Positions 16,058 to 25,589 are shown, counted from the stretch's first letter. The stretch is 64,000 nucleotides of DNA from JANMEB01 sp041745295 (GCA_041745295.1 JBGTJE010000019.1:1-64000); one strand, 5' to 3'. Made by a program: numbers and translations. Notes: generated by a model not told the origin, from the letters alone.

Positions 16058-16292
16058 GATTTCTTCTCCAACTCGCAAAAGGACACGATGCAGCACCTTG
16101 AACGCTTCCATCGGAATGGCTGCGGCGTCGAAAGTCAAGCATTGCGCTTGGCTCCGGAGCAATTACTACGCAGTCGAAGTGCGAGTAAATCGTATCGCGC
16201 GGCGGTTCTCGCCAGACGCTGGATTCGCGTGATGCCTACGACGCAGGTCGTAGTGAAATTGCCGCAGAATTTGGAACTAAAGTTTGCCCCTC

Positions 16293-17729
16293 TTACTTCA
16301 AACTTCCGCTTAAGAGTAAGCCGCGGATGTTGACGTGTTCCTGCCAAAGGCGGCGGAGACTGTCGAGATAATCAAGCTTCGTTTGCGAATAGGTTCGCTG
16401 GGCCGTTAACAACTGCAGAAAGTCTATTTCGCCCGATGAAAATCCTTGAGAAATGAGTTGTAGATTTTCTTTAGCCTTAGGAAGTATATCCGAACTGTAG
16501 GCGACAGCTTGGAGCTTGGCATCGAGGTACGATTCATAGGCAGTTGCCAATCGCTCCCGCAAGTCCAAGGCTTGTTTCTCGACCCTGCGCTGTGCGACCA
16601 CGACTTGCTGCCTTGCCTGGTAGATGGCCCCCTGATTTCGATTTGTCGTCGGTATAGGCATTCCAACTTGGAATGCAGCCACAACTTCATCGCCCACGGT
16701 GTCAAACAAGAGATTGGTTTGCCACGTAAGGTTTGGGGTGGCCTCCACACACTCGCGTTGCAATTGTCGACGGGCTTGATCGACTTCGGCAAATAAGATC
16801 GCGATTTCGGGACTGCTGTTCACCAGCAAATCGTAAGTTTGTTCGAAATCTTCAAGCGCGGCAAATGCATCGATTTCTCCAGCGACATGATCGATTGATA
16901 GGGCTTCCTCTCCGAGCAAGCCCGCGAGTTTTCGCATTGCCGCCAGTTTTTCATTTTCTGCTTGCCGCTGGATGACTCGTGCGTTTTCCAATTCAATTTC
17001 GGATTGGAGAACAGATGTTTGTGGCGATTCCTTGGCTTCATAGAGCTTGCGCGAAGTATCTACTGCGTTTTGTGAAATCGTGACAAGTTCGGCAGCGACC
17101 AGCACTTTTTCCTGAACTACGAGCAATTCGTAGTAACGCTGTCGAACGTCGGTGAGTAACTTTTGTTGAATCGTCGCAAGTCGTTGGTCAGCTGCCTGAA
17201 TTTCTGCACACACAACGGAACGCGATAGGCCGAGCTTATTGCCGCGGACAATTTCGCGACCGAAGAAGACGCCATATTTTCCCGCGCCATTATCCTCGTT
17301 GATATCTTCTCCAACGACGCCAACCGTGGGGTTCGGAGGCAAGCCGGCCTGCGTTAGCTTTCCGCGAAGCGACTCCACCTCGGCCTGAGCCTGTTGAACC
17401 GCAGGATTCGCCGCAATGGCTACTTGCTCAAATTCGGCAAGAGTTCCTTGTTGGATTTTCGGGATCCCTTCGGGATTACCCATTATCAATTCGTTGGACT
17501 CTTCCCGGCTCCTAGCCTCGACTAGAGGGACGGTGTCGTGGGTCTGAAAACCAACCTGACGGTTGACGGCGAATTGGTTGGAAGCTGTCGCGATCTGGTC
17601 AGGACTTGGACGATTATAAATCTGCGGAGCGCTCATGGCGTGCTTCGATGCCGGGTCAAATTCGCGCGGCAAGCTTCTGCAACCGGCCAGGGCAAGTAAC
17701 GAGAAGGCAGCAATCCATTTCGTGCTCAT
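16293..17729 (-). CDS. TolC-family outer-membrane efflux lipoprotein (CzcC-like)
   Basis: A 478-residue protein with a lipoprotein signal (LLALAGC, Cys17). The mature part has the duplicated outer-membrane-factor fold: a first half with AGLPPNPTVGVVGEDI, long helices rich in Gln/Glu/Ala, and a second repeat from about residue 290. The C-terminus carries TQTKLDYLDSLR-like TolC helices. It is divergent from the Cys-rich leader gene of efflux set A and very probably supplies the outer-membrane channel for set A. It is similar in pattern to the TolC gene at 45540. Confidence 0.9.
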   Translation of the reverse strand: MSTKWIAAFSLLALAGCRSLPREFDPASKHAMSAPQIYNRPSPDQIATASNQFAVNRQVGFQTHDTVPLVEARSREESNELIMGNPEGIPKIQQGTLAEFEQVAIAANPAVQQAQAEVESLRGKLTQAGLPPNPTVGVVGEDINEDNGAGKYGVFFGREIVRGNKLGLSRSVVCAEIQAADQRLATIQQKLLTDVRQRYYELLVVQEKVLVAAELVTISQNAVDTSRKLYEAKESPQTSVLQSEIELENARVIQRQAENEKLAAMRKLAGLLGEEALSIDHVAGEIDAFAALEDFEQTYDLLVNSSPEIAILFAEVDQARRQLQRECVEATPNLTWQTNLLFDTVGDEVVAAFQVGMPIPTTNRNQGAIYQARQQVVVAQRRVEKQALDLRERLATAYESYLDAKLQAVAYSSDILPKAKENLQLISQGFSSGEIDFLQLLTAQRTYSQTKLDYLDSLRRLWQEHVNIRGLLLSGSLK

Positions 17730-18219
17730 CTCGAAGCAACCTGTTCATGATTCCGGTTCAATTGCGGGCATTGACTTTATTTCACGTATCGGCATATCGA
17801 TCGGGAGCAGTGAAGGAGGAAACTTTCCGTCGACCGTTGGCTCGAACTGATTGCATTGAAACGCTATCGCTTAGTCTTCATGTTGGAATCGAGGAAATCT
17901 CCAGCGATCACGAACTGGAATCTTATTTTGAGAATTGCCAACGGTGCCATCACCGTCACATCAATTCCTTAACTGTCGCAGGCGAACGACGTCCAGATGG
18001 ACAGATAAATCGTGGCCGAGGGGTGTGAAGCCCCAGTATTCTGCCGCACTGATAACGGAAGGCATGTAGATTGGGTTAACGCATTTCTTAGCGGAACCGA
18101 TACAATCCATAGTAATGGGGTTGTTCAACCGCAGACAGCGGTTACGTTTCATCTGATCTAGGCATCTCGGCACGAATTCACCAACCGTTCCGAACATCGG
18201 GAAAGCATAACGTTGACAA
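17730..18219. promoter_or_regulatory. divergent intergenic region between TolC gene and efflux set A
   Basis: A 490-base gap between a minus-strand TolC gene and the plus-strand set A. It must contain promoters for both. No classic metalloregulator operator was recognised. A TTGACA word at 18213-18218 lies too near the set A leader start to serve it. A minus-strand reading frame of about 97 codons (17961-18254) has no recognised domain and was not accepted as a gene. Confidence 0.4.
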
Positions 18220-18699
18220 ATGTTTACGACGTTTGGGCACAACTCGATCGCCATCCTCGTTTCGATGAGTGTTGCCTGGCATTCCGTTACGGGCTGTTGC
18301 GGTCACCATTCCCACGCACAGGCGAGTTGCTGTCTTAACACGTCCAGCCAAGCCGGACATCAATGCGATGCCCACGTCTCGGATAGTCATCGATGTTCCT
18401 CGACAACTAAATCGTTAGAACCGGAATTCGTTGATTCACGAAGCAACCCAGGGTCGCCAGGAAACGACTCGCGACCTGGAAGCTGTAACGAAGGTGAATG
18501 CGCATTTGCACTCGGGGAAATTACACCTCAGGTGCCCTCGACCGATGGGTTGTCGCTTGACCTAGTTTATGGTGCGGCTGACATTGGCGATTCGAGCGGT
18601 GGGCCGCTTGGAAATAATCCTCAATTCTATGGGAGGTTTGGATCGTTGAGCGCTCCCGCTGCGCGCCCGCAGCAACTTCTTTGCGTTTGGCTGCTCTAA
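18220..18699 (+). CDS. small secreted Cys/His-rich protein, leader of efflux set A
   Basis: A 159-residue protein. An N-terminal hydrophobic segment ends in GCCGHHSHAQASCC, followed by further Cys and His residues to about residue 60, then a Ser/Gly-rich region and a C-terminal motif LLCVWLL. The Cys/His cluster just after a short signal-like segment suggests periplasmic binding of soft metals. It is the first gene of efflux set A, 188 bases before the adaptor gene. Genes of similar build start sets B (25176) and C (41420). No named family is assigned. The reading frame has the same base composition as its neighbours, and the metal-operon context supports it. Confidence 0.6.
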   Translation: MFTTFGHNSIAILVSMSVAWHSVTGCCGHHSHAQASCCLNTSSQAGHQCDAHVSDSHRCSSTTKSLEPEFVDSRSNPGSPGNDSRPGSCNEGECAFALGEITPQVPSTDGLSLDLVYGAADIGDSSGGPLGNNPQFYGRFGSLSAPAARPQQLLCVWLL

Positions 18700-18887
18700 G
18701 CCACTTCTCGCCAATCTCGCGTTTCCATTGCGCTGTCGTTTCGCTAGTGGAATGTCCCATTGCGACGTAACTGACTCGCAAACTGTTTTCCGCATGTCGA
18801 AGCGAGGCAACCGTTTCCTAGTGCGATTCTAGTCGGTGCATTTCTTCTGTTAGTTTTCGAAAAGCCTTTGAGTCGGAGTTGGATTCA

Positions 18888-20309
18888 ATGATTCGAATTC
18901 ATTGCCGCGCGTGGTGTGTGCTCCTGATCATGCTCGCTGCCGGATGCCCGGGGAATCGCGAGGCCGACAAAGCCGTTCCTGCGGAGCCAAAGCCCGCGGC
19001 AGTTACCAACCGAATCGACATTCCCGGTCCGGTGCGATCGAATTTGGGAATTACATTTGCGCGGGTCGAGCGTCGGCCAGTAGCAGGCATCATGCGTGTG
19101 CCGGGTCGATTCGAATTGTTGCCGACCGCGCGCGTCGAACACCACACGCCATTGCGTGGACGTGTCGAATTGCTTGTCCAGCAACTCCAGCAGGTAAAGA
19201 AGGGCGACGTGCTTTATCGCCTGAATTCGCCGGACTGGCGGGACATGCAGCGAGAGTTGTCCGACACAATGGGAACAATCGATATCGCGGAGGCGCAGCT
19301 GAAGGCCATTACGCCGATCAGCGACGCACATCGACTCCACGAGCAAGGGATTCAAGAAAACATTGAGCTTTGGACGGCCCGAAAAGAAAAGCTAGAAGGT
19401 TTGGCGACAGTCGTTAGCAGCCAAGGTCAGCAATTGGCCGAAGCGCAGTCAAAGATTACCGAATCGAGTTCGGCGCTGGGAGAGCTAAAGGAAAAGGCGG
19501 CTGAACTCGACTTGCGGCGAGTTGAAACCGAGAGTCAACTTCGCAGCGCCAAGCTAAAACTAGAGCTGCTTTTGACGTCGGCAGCGACACTACTGTCCGT
19601 TTCGCACGATGAACTTATTGCTCCGGTTAACGACTCAAAGCCGGCACTTCCTTATTGGCATATCGTAACGGCAATCGAGATGCATGCGTCGATCGACGGA
19701 ATCGTTGAGCAATTAGCGGCAACAAATGGAGCCTGGACAGAGGAAGGGGGCCGAGTGCTTTCTGTGGTTGATCCGACGCAAGTGAGATTTCGAGCGATGG
19801 GATTGCAGAGCGACCTCGATCGATTGCGGACTGGACTTTCGGCAGCGATTGTCAATCCGGCCGCCAGGGGCGAACGGGCCAACGAATCTATTCCGACAGT
19901 GCTGGAACTGGGGCTAAATGCCGACCCGGAAGAGCGGACGGTTGATTTGTATGCAACGCCATTGGAGCTGAAAGACTGGACTCGTCCTGGAATATCCGCG
20001 TTTCTGGAAATCTCCACCGAACAGGCAGATGACTCCAGCCTAGCGATTCCGTTGTCGGCCGTTGTCCGTGACGGGTTGACATCCATCATCTTTCGTCGCG
20101 ATCCGGCTAATCCCGATAAAGCCATTCGCCTCGAAGCGGATCTTGGCATGAACGACGGGCGCTGGATCGTCATCAATAGCGGGTTACGCGAAGGAGACGA
20201 GGTAGTTCTCGATGGAGTGTATCAACTGCTGCTTGCAACTTCAGGGTCGGTTCCCAAAGGGGGACACTTCCATTCGGATGGGACATTTCACGAGGGGGAA
20301 GACCACTAG
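18888..20309 (+). CDS. RND efflux periplasmic adaptor (CusB/CzcB-like), set A
   Basis: A 473-residue membrane-fusion protein with a lipoprotein signal (MLAAGC, Cys20). The mature part shows the MFP order: a barrel-sandwich half-motif near GRVELLVQQLQQVKKGDVL, a long alpha-hairpin (about 115-235), the second lipoyl half near ASIDGIVEQL, a beta-barrel region and a membrane-proximal domain ending in GLREGDEVVLDGVYQLL. The C-terminus is His-rich (GGHFHSDGTFHEGEDH), as in the set D paralogue. Start at ATG 18888, after GGAG; an in-frame TTG lies at 18879. It delivers metal to the permease encoded 73 bases downstream. Confidence 0.9.
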   Translation: MIRIHCRAWCVLLIMLAAGCPGNREADKAVPAEPKPAAVTNRIDIPGPVRSNLGITFARVERRPVAGIMRVPGRFELLPTARVEHHTPLRGRVELLVQQLQQVKKGDVLYRLNSPDWRDMQRELSDTMGTIDIAEAQLKAITPISDAHRLHEQGIQENIELWTARKEKLEGLATVVSSQGQQLAEAQSKITESSSALGELKEKAAELDLRRVETESQLRSAKLKLELLLTSAATLLSVSHDELIAPVNDSKPALPYWHIVTAIEMHASIDGIVEQLAATNGAWTEEGGRVLSVVDPTQVRFRAMGLQSDLDRLRTGLSAAIVNPAARGERANESIPTVLELGLNADPEERTVDLYATPLELKDWTRPGISAFLEISTEQADDSSLAIPLSAVVRDGLTSIIFRRDPANPDKAIRLEADLGMNDGRWIVINSGLREGDEVVLDGVYQLLLATSGSVPKGGHFHSDGTFHEGEDH

Positions 20310-20382
20310 ATGTGTTTGAAATTGAGTAGAACCGCCAAGGCGAAGCCATCATGCCATTGAATGGACAATTTGGAGTGCAGGG

Positions 20383-23300
20383 ATGCTGAAGAACCTGATT
20401 GCGTTTTCGTTGAAATACTCCTCGCTGGTGCTGATCGCCGCCGGGCTGCTGGTGTTCTTTGCAGGTTACCAGCTACCCCGGATGCCAGTCGATGTGTTTC
20501 CCGAACTGAACGCCCCGACGGTAGTGATCCTTGCTGAAGCCGGTGGATTGGCGGCCGACGAAGTCGAGCAGTATGTGACCTTTCCATTGGAGACTGCCGT
20601 CAACGGTCTTGACGGCGTTCGCCGCGTGCGCAGCTCAAGTGCAATCTCGCTGGCCTTGGTCTGGGTGGAGTTCGAATGGGGAACGGACATTTACCGCGCA
20701 CGGCAACTGGTTTCCGAAAGGTTGTCGGCAGCCCGCGATTTACTCCCCCCGTCAGCGCACGCCGAAATCACGCCGATCACGTCGATCACTGGGGAGATCA
20801 TGTTGCTGGCGTTGTCGTCGCCCGACAAGTCGGTCAGTGACCTGGATTTGCGGGCCTATTCCGAGTTTGAAATGCGGAACCGGCTGCTGGCGATTCCAGG
20901 CGTAGCGCAAGTCGTCTCCATCGGTGGAGAACTCCCCGAGTATCAGGTCCACGTGCGCCAGAACGAACTTCAGCTTTACGGATTGACCGTAGAAGATGTG
21001 GTCAATGCAGCGCGACAGGCTCATAGTACGGCCAGTGCCGGGTATTTGCCCAACGTTGAGAATCGGGAACTCCCGATGCGGCAATCGACGCAAGTCCGCT
21101 CAGTCGACGACATTCGCAAGACTTTGATCAAGTATCACGAGGGATCCCCCGTGACCATTGGACAAGTTGCGGAAGTGGAGTTGGGAGGTGCCCCCAAACG
21201 GGGCACGGCGGCAGACCGGGGCCAACCCGCCGTCGTCATGTCAATCCAGAAGTCACCGGGAACCAATACGTTAGCGTTGACGCGTGCCATTGATGACGCT
21301 CTGGACGAAATCGAAGCCTCGCTGCCCAAGGGTATCGCGATCAATCGGCAGGTCATGCGTCAATCCGATTTCATTGAACGATCCGTTTCCAATGTGGTGA
21401 AGGTGCTTCGCGATGCAACGATCATCGTTTCGATCATCCTGATCCTATTTCTGCTCAACGTGCGCACGACGTTTATTACGCTGACCGCATTGCCTTTGTC
21501 GATCGCCGTTGCCTTGCTCCTGTTGTGGGTAACGGGGCTGACGCTCAATGTCATGACTCTGGGGGGGCTGGCAGTCGCCATTGGAGAGTTGGTCGACGAC
21601 GCCATCATCGATGTTGAGAACGTCTATCGTCGGCTGCGCGAGAATCAGGCGTTGCCCGTGGCTGAACAGCGGCCGTCGCTGGATGTGATTTTTGACGCGT
21701 CCAACGAGATTCGAAGCTCGGTGGTCTACGCGACGGTACTCATCGTAATTGTTTTCGTTCCGCTGCTTTTTCTCGGTGGACTGGAAGGCCGGTTCTTTCG
21801 ACCACTCGGTCTGACCTACATCGTCTCGATTCTGGCTTCATTGATTGTGGCGATGACCGTGACACCCGCGCTTTGCAGGTACCTGTTGGGCGGCAAACTG
21901 GGGCGCGGCTCGCACGATGGCCAGCATATTGACGGGTTCTTCGTTCGTTGGCTCAAGTCGGCTTACCAGCCCTTCCTCCGATGGTCGCTCATTCATCGCA
22001 AGACTGTGTTAGGCGCCTCGGCACTGGTAACCGGGCTCGCCATCTGGCTGGGCAGCACGTTTGGGACGGCTTTCTTGCCGGAATTCAACGAGGGAACATT
22101 TACCGTCTTCCTGATGGCACCCCCTGGTACGTCACTTCAGGAAAGCAATCGAGTGGCACTGGGGATTGAGGCGAAACTGGTTGAAGTCGAGGGGGTTCTG
22201 GGAGTCGTCCGGCGAACCGGTCGAGCAGAGCGTGACGAGCACGCGGAGCCGGTTAGCAGTTCGGAAATCGAAGTCTCCGTCAAACCCGGTTATGAAAAGT
22301 TCGATGTCCGCCGCAGAATCGACGCTGTGATTGCGAATGTTCCCGGCACCACCACGATGATCGGGCAGCCAATCGAGCACCGCCTTTCGCATATCCTGTC
22401 GGGTACACCGGCAGCAATCGCGATCAACGTCTTTGGCGACGACCTCGCCAAACTTCGCTCCCTGGCCAAGGAAATCGAGGCCGCATTGCGAACGATTCCC
22501 GGTGCCCGTGACATCGCCGCGAACCGGGAAGTCATGATCCAGTCGTTGCCCATCCGCTACCGGGCTCAGGATCTGGCGGCGGTCGGATTGACTCCGGCAA
22601 TGGTGGCCGAGCAAGTTCAGGATGCGCTTTACGGTGAAGTCGTTGCTGTAGTCAATCAGGGAGTACGCCGGTATGACATCGCCGTGCGACTTGCTCCCGA
22701 GGAAAAGCAGCGGATTGAACAAGTCCGGCAACTCATGTTGCGGGGCCAAGGCGGGGCGATTGTGCGATTGGAAGACGTCGCCGACATCGGCGCGGAGATG
22801 ACCAGCAATCTGATCGCACGCGAAAGAGCGCGCCGCAAGGCCGTGATCTCTTGCAACGTTGCGGAGGGATACAACCTGGGGGACTTGGTGTCGGAAGTCA
22901 AAGCCAGGGTCGATCCCATCGTCCTGCGAGCGGGCTATGCCGTTCACTACGGCGGGCAGTTCGAGGCTCAACAATCGGCAAGCCAGTCGATTCTAGTGAT
23001 GGGTGCGGGCGTCTTGCTGGCCATGCTGATCCTGCTGCAAATGTCCACGGGCTCATTTCGTGCTGCCGTGCTTGTCATGTTCAACCTCCCCTTGGCTATC
23101 ATTGGCGGCATTGCCGCCATCTACCTCACGGAATCCGAACATTTGGTTTCCAACACCTTTGCGCTGTTTGGCATCGGCGAACGTTACGTGCCTCCGGTGA
23201 TCTCGATTGCCAGCATGGTGGGATTCGTGACCTTGTTCGGCATTGCCGTTCGCAATGGGATCCTGCTGGTCAATCACTACGTCCACATCGTACAGAATGA

Positions 23301-23631
23301 AGGAAAGACACTCGAACATGCGATTGTACAAGGCTCGCTGGAACGACTTTCCCCGATTCTGATGACTGCCCTGTGCGCCGCGCTGGGTCTATTCCCGATC
23401 GCGTGGAATGCGGGCGAACCAGGGAACGAATTGCTCGCGCCATTGGCCATCGTCGTGTTAGGTGGACTAATTTCCTCCACCTTCTTGAACCTGTTCGTTG
23501 TTCCCGCGGGGTATGCGCTGGTGTTCGGCGTACGATTCGGCTCACCGCCTTCGGCTGACGCGAAAGTCAGTTGGTTGCGCCGGCTGTTCGGCACCCGCAA
23601 GTTGCTTAAACCTAACGAGGTGTCACCATGA
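20383..23631 (+). CDS. heavy-metal RND permease (CusA/CzcA family), set A
   Basis: A 1082-residue inner-membrane transporter with the RND plan: TM1 at about 12-30, a large periplasmic porter loop, TM2-TM6, a second loop, TM7-TM12. The proton-relay helix reads GELVDDAIIDVENV (about 400-413), with the two Asp and the Glu typical of heavy-metal RND pumps. Early motif PVDVFPELNAPTVV and PITSITGEIMLL are family-typical. Its closest relative in the window is the set D permease (50939-54226), with matching blocks such as HSTASAGYLP. Exact metal is not predictable from what I can see. The next gene overlaps its stop (ATGA). Confidence 0.93.
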   Translation: MLKNLIAFSLKYSSLVLIAAGLLVFFAGYQLPRMPVDVFPELNAPTVVILAEAGGLAADEVEQYVTFPLETAVNGLDGVRRVRSSSAISLALVWVEFEWGTDIYRARQLVSERLSAARDLLPPSAHAEITPITSITGEIMLLALSSPDKSVSDLDLRAYSEFEMRNRLLAIPGVAQVVSIGGELPEYQVHVRQNELQLYGLTVEDVVNAARQAHSTASAGYLPNVENRELPMRQSTQVRSVDDIRKTLIKYHEGSPVTIGQVAEVELGGAPKRGTAADRGQPAVVMSIQKSPGTNTLALTRAIDDALDEIEASLPKGIAINRQVMRQSDFIERSVSNVVKVLRDATIIVSIILILFLLNVRTTFITLTALPLSIAVALLLLWVTGLTLNVMTLGGLAVAIGELVDDAIIDVENVYRRLRENQALPVAEQRPSLDVIFDASNEIRSSVVYATVLIVIVFVPLLFLGGLEGRFFRPLGLTYIVSILASLIVAMTVTPALCRYLLGGKLGRGSHDGQHIDGFFVRWLKSAYQPFLRWSLIHRKTVLGASALVTGLAIWLGSTFGTAFLPEFNEGTFTVFLMAPPGTSLQESNRVALGIEAKLVEVEGVLGVVRRTGRAERDEHAEPVSSSEIEVSVKPGYEKFDVRRRIDAVIANVPGTTTMIGQPIEHRLSHILSGTPAAIAINVFGDDLAKLRSLAKEIEAALRTIPGARDIAANREVMIQSLPIRYRAQDLAAVGLTPAMVAEQVQDALYGEVVAVVNQGVRRYDIAVRLAPEEKQRIEQVRQLMLRGQGGAIVRLEDVADIGAEMTSNLIARERARRKAVISCNVAEGYNLGDLVSEVKARVDPIVLRAGYAVHYGGQFEAQQSASQSILVMGAGVLLAMLILLQMSTGSFRAAVLVMFNLPLAIIGGIAAIYLTESEHLVSNTFALFGIGERYVPPVISIASMVGFVTLFGIAVRNGILLVNHYVHIVQNEGKTLEHAIVQGSLERLSPILMTALCAALGLFPIAWNAGEPGNELLAPLAIVVLGGLISSTFLNLFVVPAGYALVFGVRFGSPPSADAKVSWLRRLFGTRKLLKPNEVSP

Positions 23632-24107
23632 TTCATTTCTATTCAATCTCCGTTGGTATCGCTGTCGCGGCGGTATTGTCCGGCTGCACAAAGGAAAACT
23701 CTTCTAGTGCTGCCAAAAATCCTCCGGCTATCGTCAAAACTGACGAGCACGAGGGTGGTCACAAAGTGGAAGGGCCGATGATTGAACTTGGAAGTGCGGC
23801 CGCCGGAGGATGGACGGTGACCGCCTCACGGACCGAAGGAAGTCTAACCGCCGGCGGTGAAACCGCGGTCGATTGTTCAGTCACTGGCGGGTCGGGCACG
23901 ATATCGGCAGTCCGCTGCTGGATTGGAACCGAGGACGCCAAAGGGGCGATTAAGGCTCTCGCGGAAATTGAAAATTCAGCCGATTCATCGCATCGGCATG
24001 CGCACGTAGAGGTCCCCAGCCCGCTCGCCGAAGGAATCAAACTTTGGGTGGAAGTTGAGGACAGCTCGGGTGCAAAAAGCGCTGCAAGTTTTGACTTGAA
24101 GAAGTAG
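23628..24107 (+). CDS. small periplasmic lipoprotein with WIGTED and HAHVEVP motifs, set A
   Basis: A 159-residue lipoprotein (VLSGC, Cys20). After a short linker with EHEGGHK come a beta-rich domain with RCWIGTEDAKG, EIEN, HRHAHVEVPSPL, KLWVEVEDSSGA and a final SFDLKK. Its ATG overlaps the stop of the permease gene, so the two are translationally coupled. A clear paralogue (50389-50880) follows the set D permease. The His-x-His beside an acidic/beta motif suggests metal binding, perhaps a CusF-like carrier, but there is no sequence resemblance to CusF. No named family recognised. Confidence 0.8.
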   Translation: MIHFYSISVGIAVAAVLSGCTKENSSSAAKNPPAIVKTDEHEGGHKVEGPMIELGSAAAGGWTVTASRTEGSLTAGGETAVDCSVTGGSGTISAVRCWIGTEDAKGAIKALAEIENSADSSHRHAHVEVPSPLAEGIKLWVEVEDSSGAKSAASFDLKK

Positions 24108-24160
24108 TCGATGGCTTGATTTCGTATCAATGAGTGTTGTTTTTTTAAGGAGATTTTGGA

Positions 24161-24853
24161 ATGACGGCGTATCAAATTCAAAAAGGAATTCGAATAGTTG
24201 CATGCCTCGCGCTTTTCGTAGTCGGAATCGGCGCAGGTTTCGCGCAAGACGAAACCAAACGCACGAAGGCTGAAGAGAACCAAGGCTCTGCGAAACTCGC
24301 ATCACTCGATCGCACAGCCGCGAAGCAGACCATTTCGTATCAGTTGCTGGACTGGAAAGGCATGCATTTTCATGATTCGGCGCAGGCACAAAAGCATTTA
24401 GAAATCGTCAAGAAACTCGGTTGCGTAGCGAAGTCGGGCCAGCATTCCGGGCACATCGATGTCAAATACCACTGTCAGGAATGGAAATCGATTTCACTCG
24501 ACAATGCGGAATCGGCGCACCAGTGGCAAACGTGGTTACAGTCGGCGGGCTTCGACGTATTCCGACAACAAATCGATCCTTCCTTTTCTCAAGGAGCGGA
24601 AGGGATCGAGTTCCGATTGTCCGATTGGAAAACGATTCACGGAGACGGTTCTGCTGAGCAGGCCAAGTTCATCGACACTTTGAAAAAAGTCGGATGCGAC
24701 GTGCGCGTTGTCGAACACGGCGACCATTCGGATATTCGCTTTCGCGCACCCACTTGGTGCGAGATTCGAATCGCCGATCAGGCAGCCGCGAATCAGTGGA
24801 CGGAATGGTTCAAGTCGCAAGGCTTTGTAACGCGGATAGTGAATGAAAATTAG
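24161..24853 (+). CDS. secreted protein with two tandem 78-residue repeats
   Basis: A 230-residue protein with a signal peptide ending near GAGFAQD. Residues 58-135 and 149-226 are two copies of one domain. Shared positions include L-x-DWK, a His in the following loop, LKK-x-GC (one copy VKKLGC, the other LKKVGC), H-x-x-H-x-D, a Trp before I, W-x-x-W, and GF-x-V/T. Each copy has a single Cys after KK-x-G and a His-x-x-His pair, so metal binding is possible. AAGGAG stands 8 bases before the ATG. It is the last gene of efflux set A. No family recognised. Confidence 0.75.
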   Translation: MTAYQIQKGIRIVACLALFVVGIGAGFAQDETKRTKAEENQGSAKLASLDRTAAKQTISYQLLDWKGMHFHDSAQAQKHLEIVKKLGCVAKSGQHSGHIDVKYHCQEWKSISLDNAESAHQWQTWLQSAGFDVFRQQIDPSFSQGAEGIEFRLSDWKTIHGDGSAEQAKFIDTLKKVGCDVRVVEHGDHSDIRFRAPTWCEIRIADQAAANQWTEWFKSQGFVTRIVNEN

Positions 24854-24855
24854 GC

Positions 24856-24975
24856 ATGCCCTTAGCGTGGCGAAAGCGCCTCGGTTTCGCATCCCTATGG
24901 ACCGCGATCGCGGCCGACAAGTGCGCTTCATTACTCGTGATTTTCAACGGGCTTCGCCTACTGAAATCCGCTTAA
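24856..24975 (+). pseudogene. 3' relic of a P1B-type (ZntA/CadA-like) ATPase gene
   Basis: From 24880 to 24975 the plus strand encodes LGFASLWTAIAAD followed by ASLLVIFNGLRLL and a stop, which is the last transmembrane helix of a ZntA/CadA-type ATPase. It matches the C-terminus of the intact ATPase in set B (ending at 33258) at about 24 of 31 residues. The catalytic Met-Gly after the conserved Asp is changed to Lys-Cys. Only this tail remains; the preceding bases (ATG at 24856 onward) are unrelated. It begins 2 bases after the stop of the repeat protein. It marks a past deletion or recombination. Confidence 0.8.
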
Positions 24976-25129
24976 TGACATTGATGGTTCGGCGGGATTC
25001 TTTGATTGGGCGTCGCGCTTCGGCCGTATATCGTAAGAAAACGTCATGGCTGAAGCGGAAAATCACGAAAATAAAAATAAAACATTGAGCCAAAAGCTGA
25101 TGGTTCAAATTGACGCTTGCGTTAGTGAG

Positions 25130-25158
25130 ACGTAAACTTGAATCGGTGGATACGTAAA
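25130..25158 (+). promoter_or_regulatory. direct repeat ACGTAAA x2 upstream of set B
   Basis: ACGTAAA occurs at 25130-25136 and again at 25152-25158, 22 bases apart (about two helical turns), just before the start of the first set B gene at 25176. Such spacing would suit a dimeric regulator, but no regulator gene is known and the repeat could be chance. The surrounding 24976-25175 holds no accepted gene; a 29-codon frame at 25046-25135 was noted but not called. Confidence 0.2.
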
Positions 25159-25175
25159 TTGCCAGAAAGTCTTTG

Positions 25176-25589
25176 ATGTATAGAGACGGTCTCATCGTGG
25201 GGTTTCTCTCGGCATTGGTCGTGCTGTGTCCATTTCAGTGTATTCTTGCCGAATACTTTTCGGTTGATGCGATTACTACCGCGGAATCGTGCACTTGCTG
25301 CCCCGCTCACGGTCAAGACGACGGCATTCAGGGTGAACAGAATTCGCCCACCAATCCTGACGAATGCTCGTGTCGCGACTGTTTTTGTCGGGGCGCGTTG
25401 CCCGTTCACGATTCAGATGTTGGGGAGCTTGCTGGGCTTGACTCTGCAGCCGCAAGTTTCGATGTTCCACATGTGTTCTCAACGCAGGTTGAACTCGAGG
25501 CCCCGCTAGTTGCATCACACTCATTTCTTATGCCCTTTCTCTTATCGGGGCATAACTTGCGCGCTGCGCTCTCCAATTGGTGCTGTTAG
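25176..25589 (+). CDS. small secreted Cys-rich protein, leader of efflux set B
   Basis: A 137-residue protein. A signal peptide (about 1-25) is followed by a cysteine cluster ESCTCCPAHG and, after an Asn/Pro linker, DECSCRDCFCRGA. The remainder is a hydrophobic/acidic tail with C-terminal LRAALSNWCC. Its plan (signal, Cys cluster, bland middle, Trp-containing C-terminus) parallels the leaders of sets A and C. It probably binds metal outside the cytoplasm. The ATG at 25176 is used; an in-frame TTG lies at 25173. No named family. Confidence 0.6.
   Translation: MYRDGLIVGFLSALVVLCPFQCILAEYFSVDAITTAESCTCCPAHGQDDGIQGEQNSPTNPDECSCRDCFCRGALPVHDSDVGELAGLDSAAASFDVPHVFSTQVELEAPLVASHSFLMPFLLSGHNLRAALSNWCC

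Noticed and set aside
17961..18254. Minus-strand reading frame of 97 codons upstream of set A
   Set aside because: No recognisable domain, no good start site, and its 5' end overlaps the Cys-rich leader gene on the other strand.
25046..25135. 29-codon plus-strand frame upstream of set B
   Set aside because: Very short, no ribosome binding site and no family; it overlaps the possible operator.
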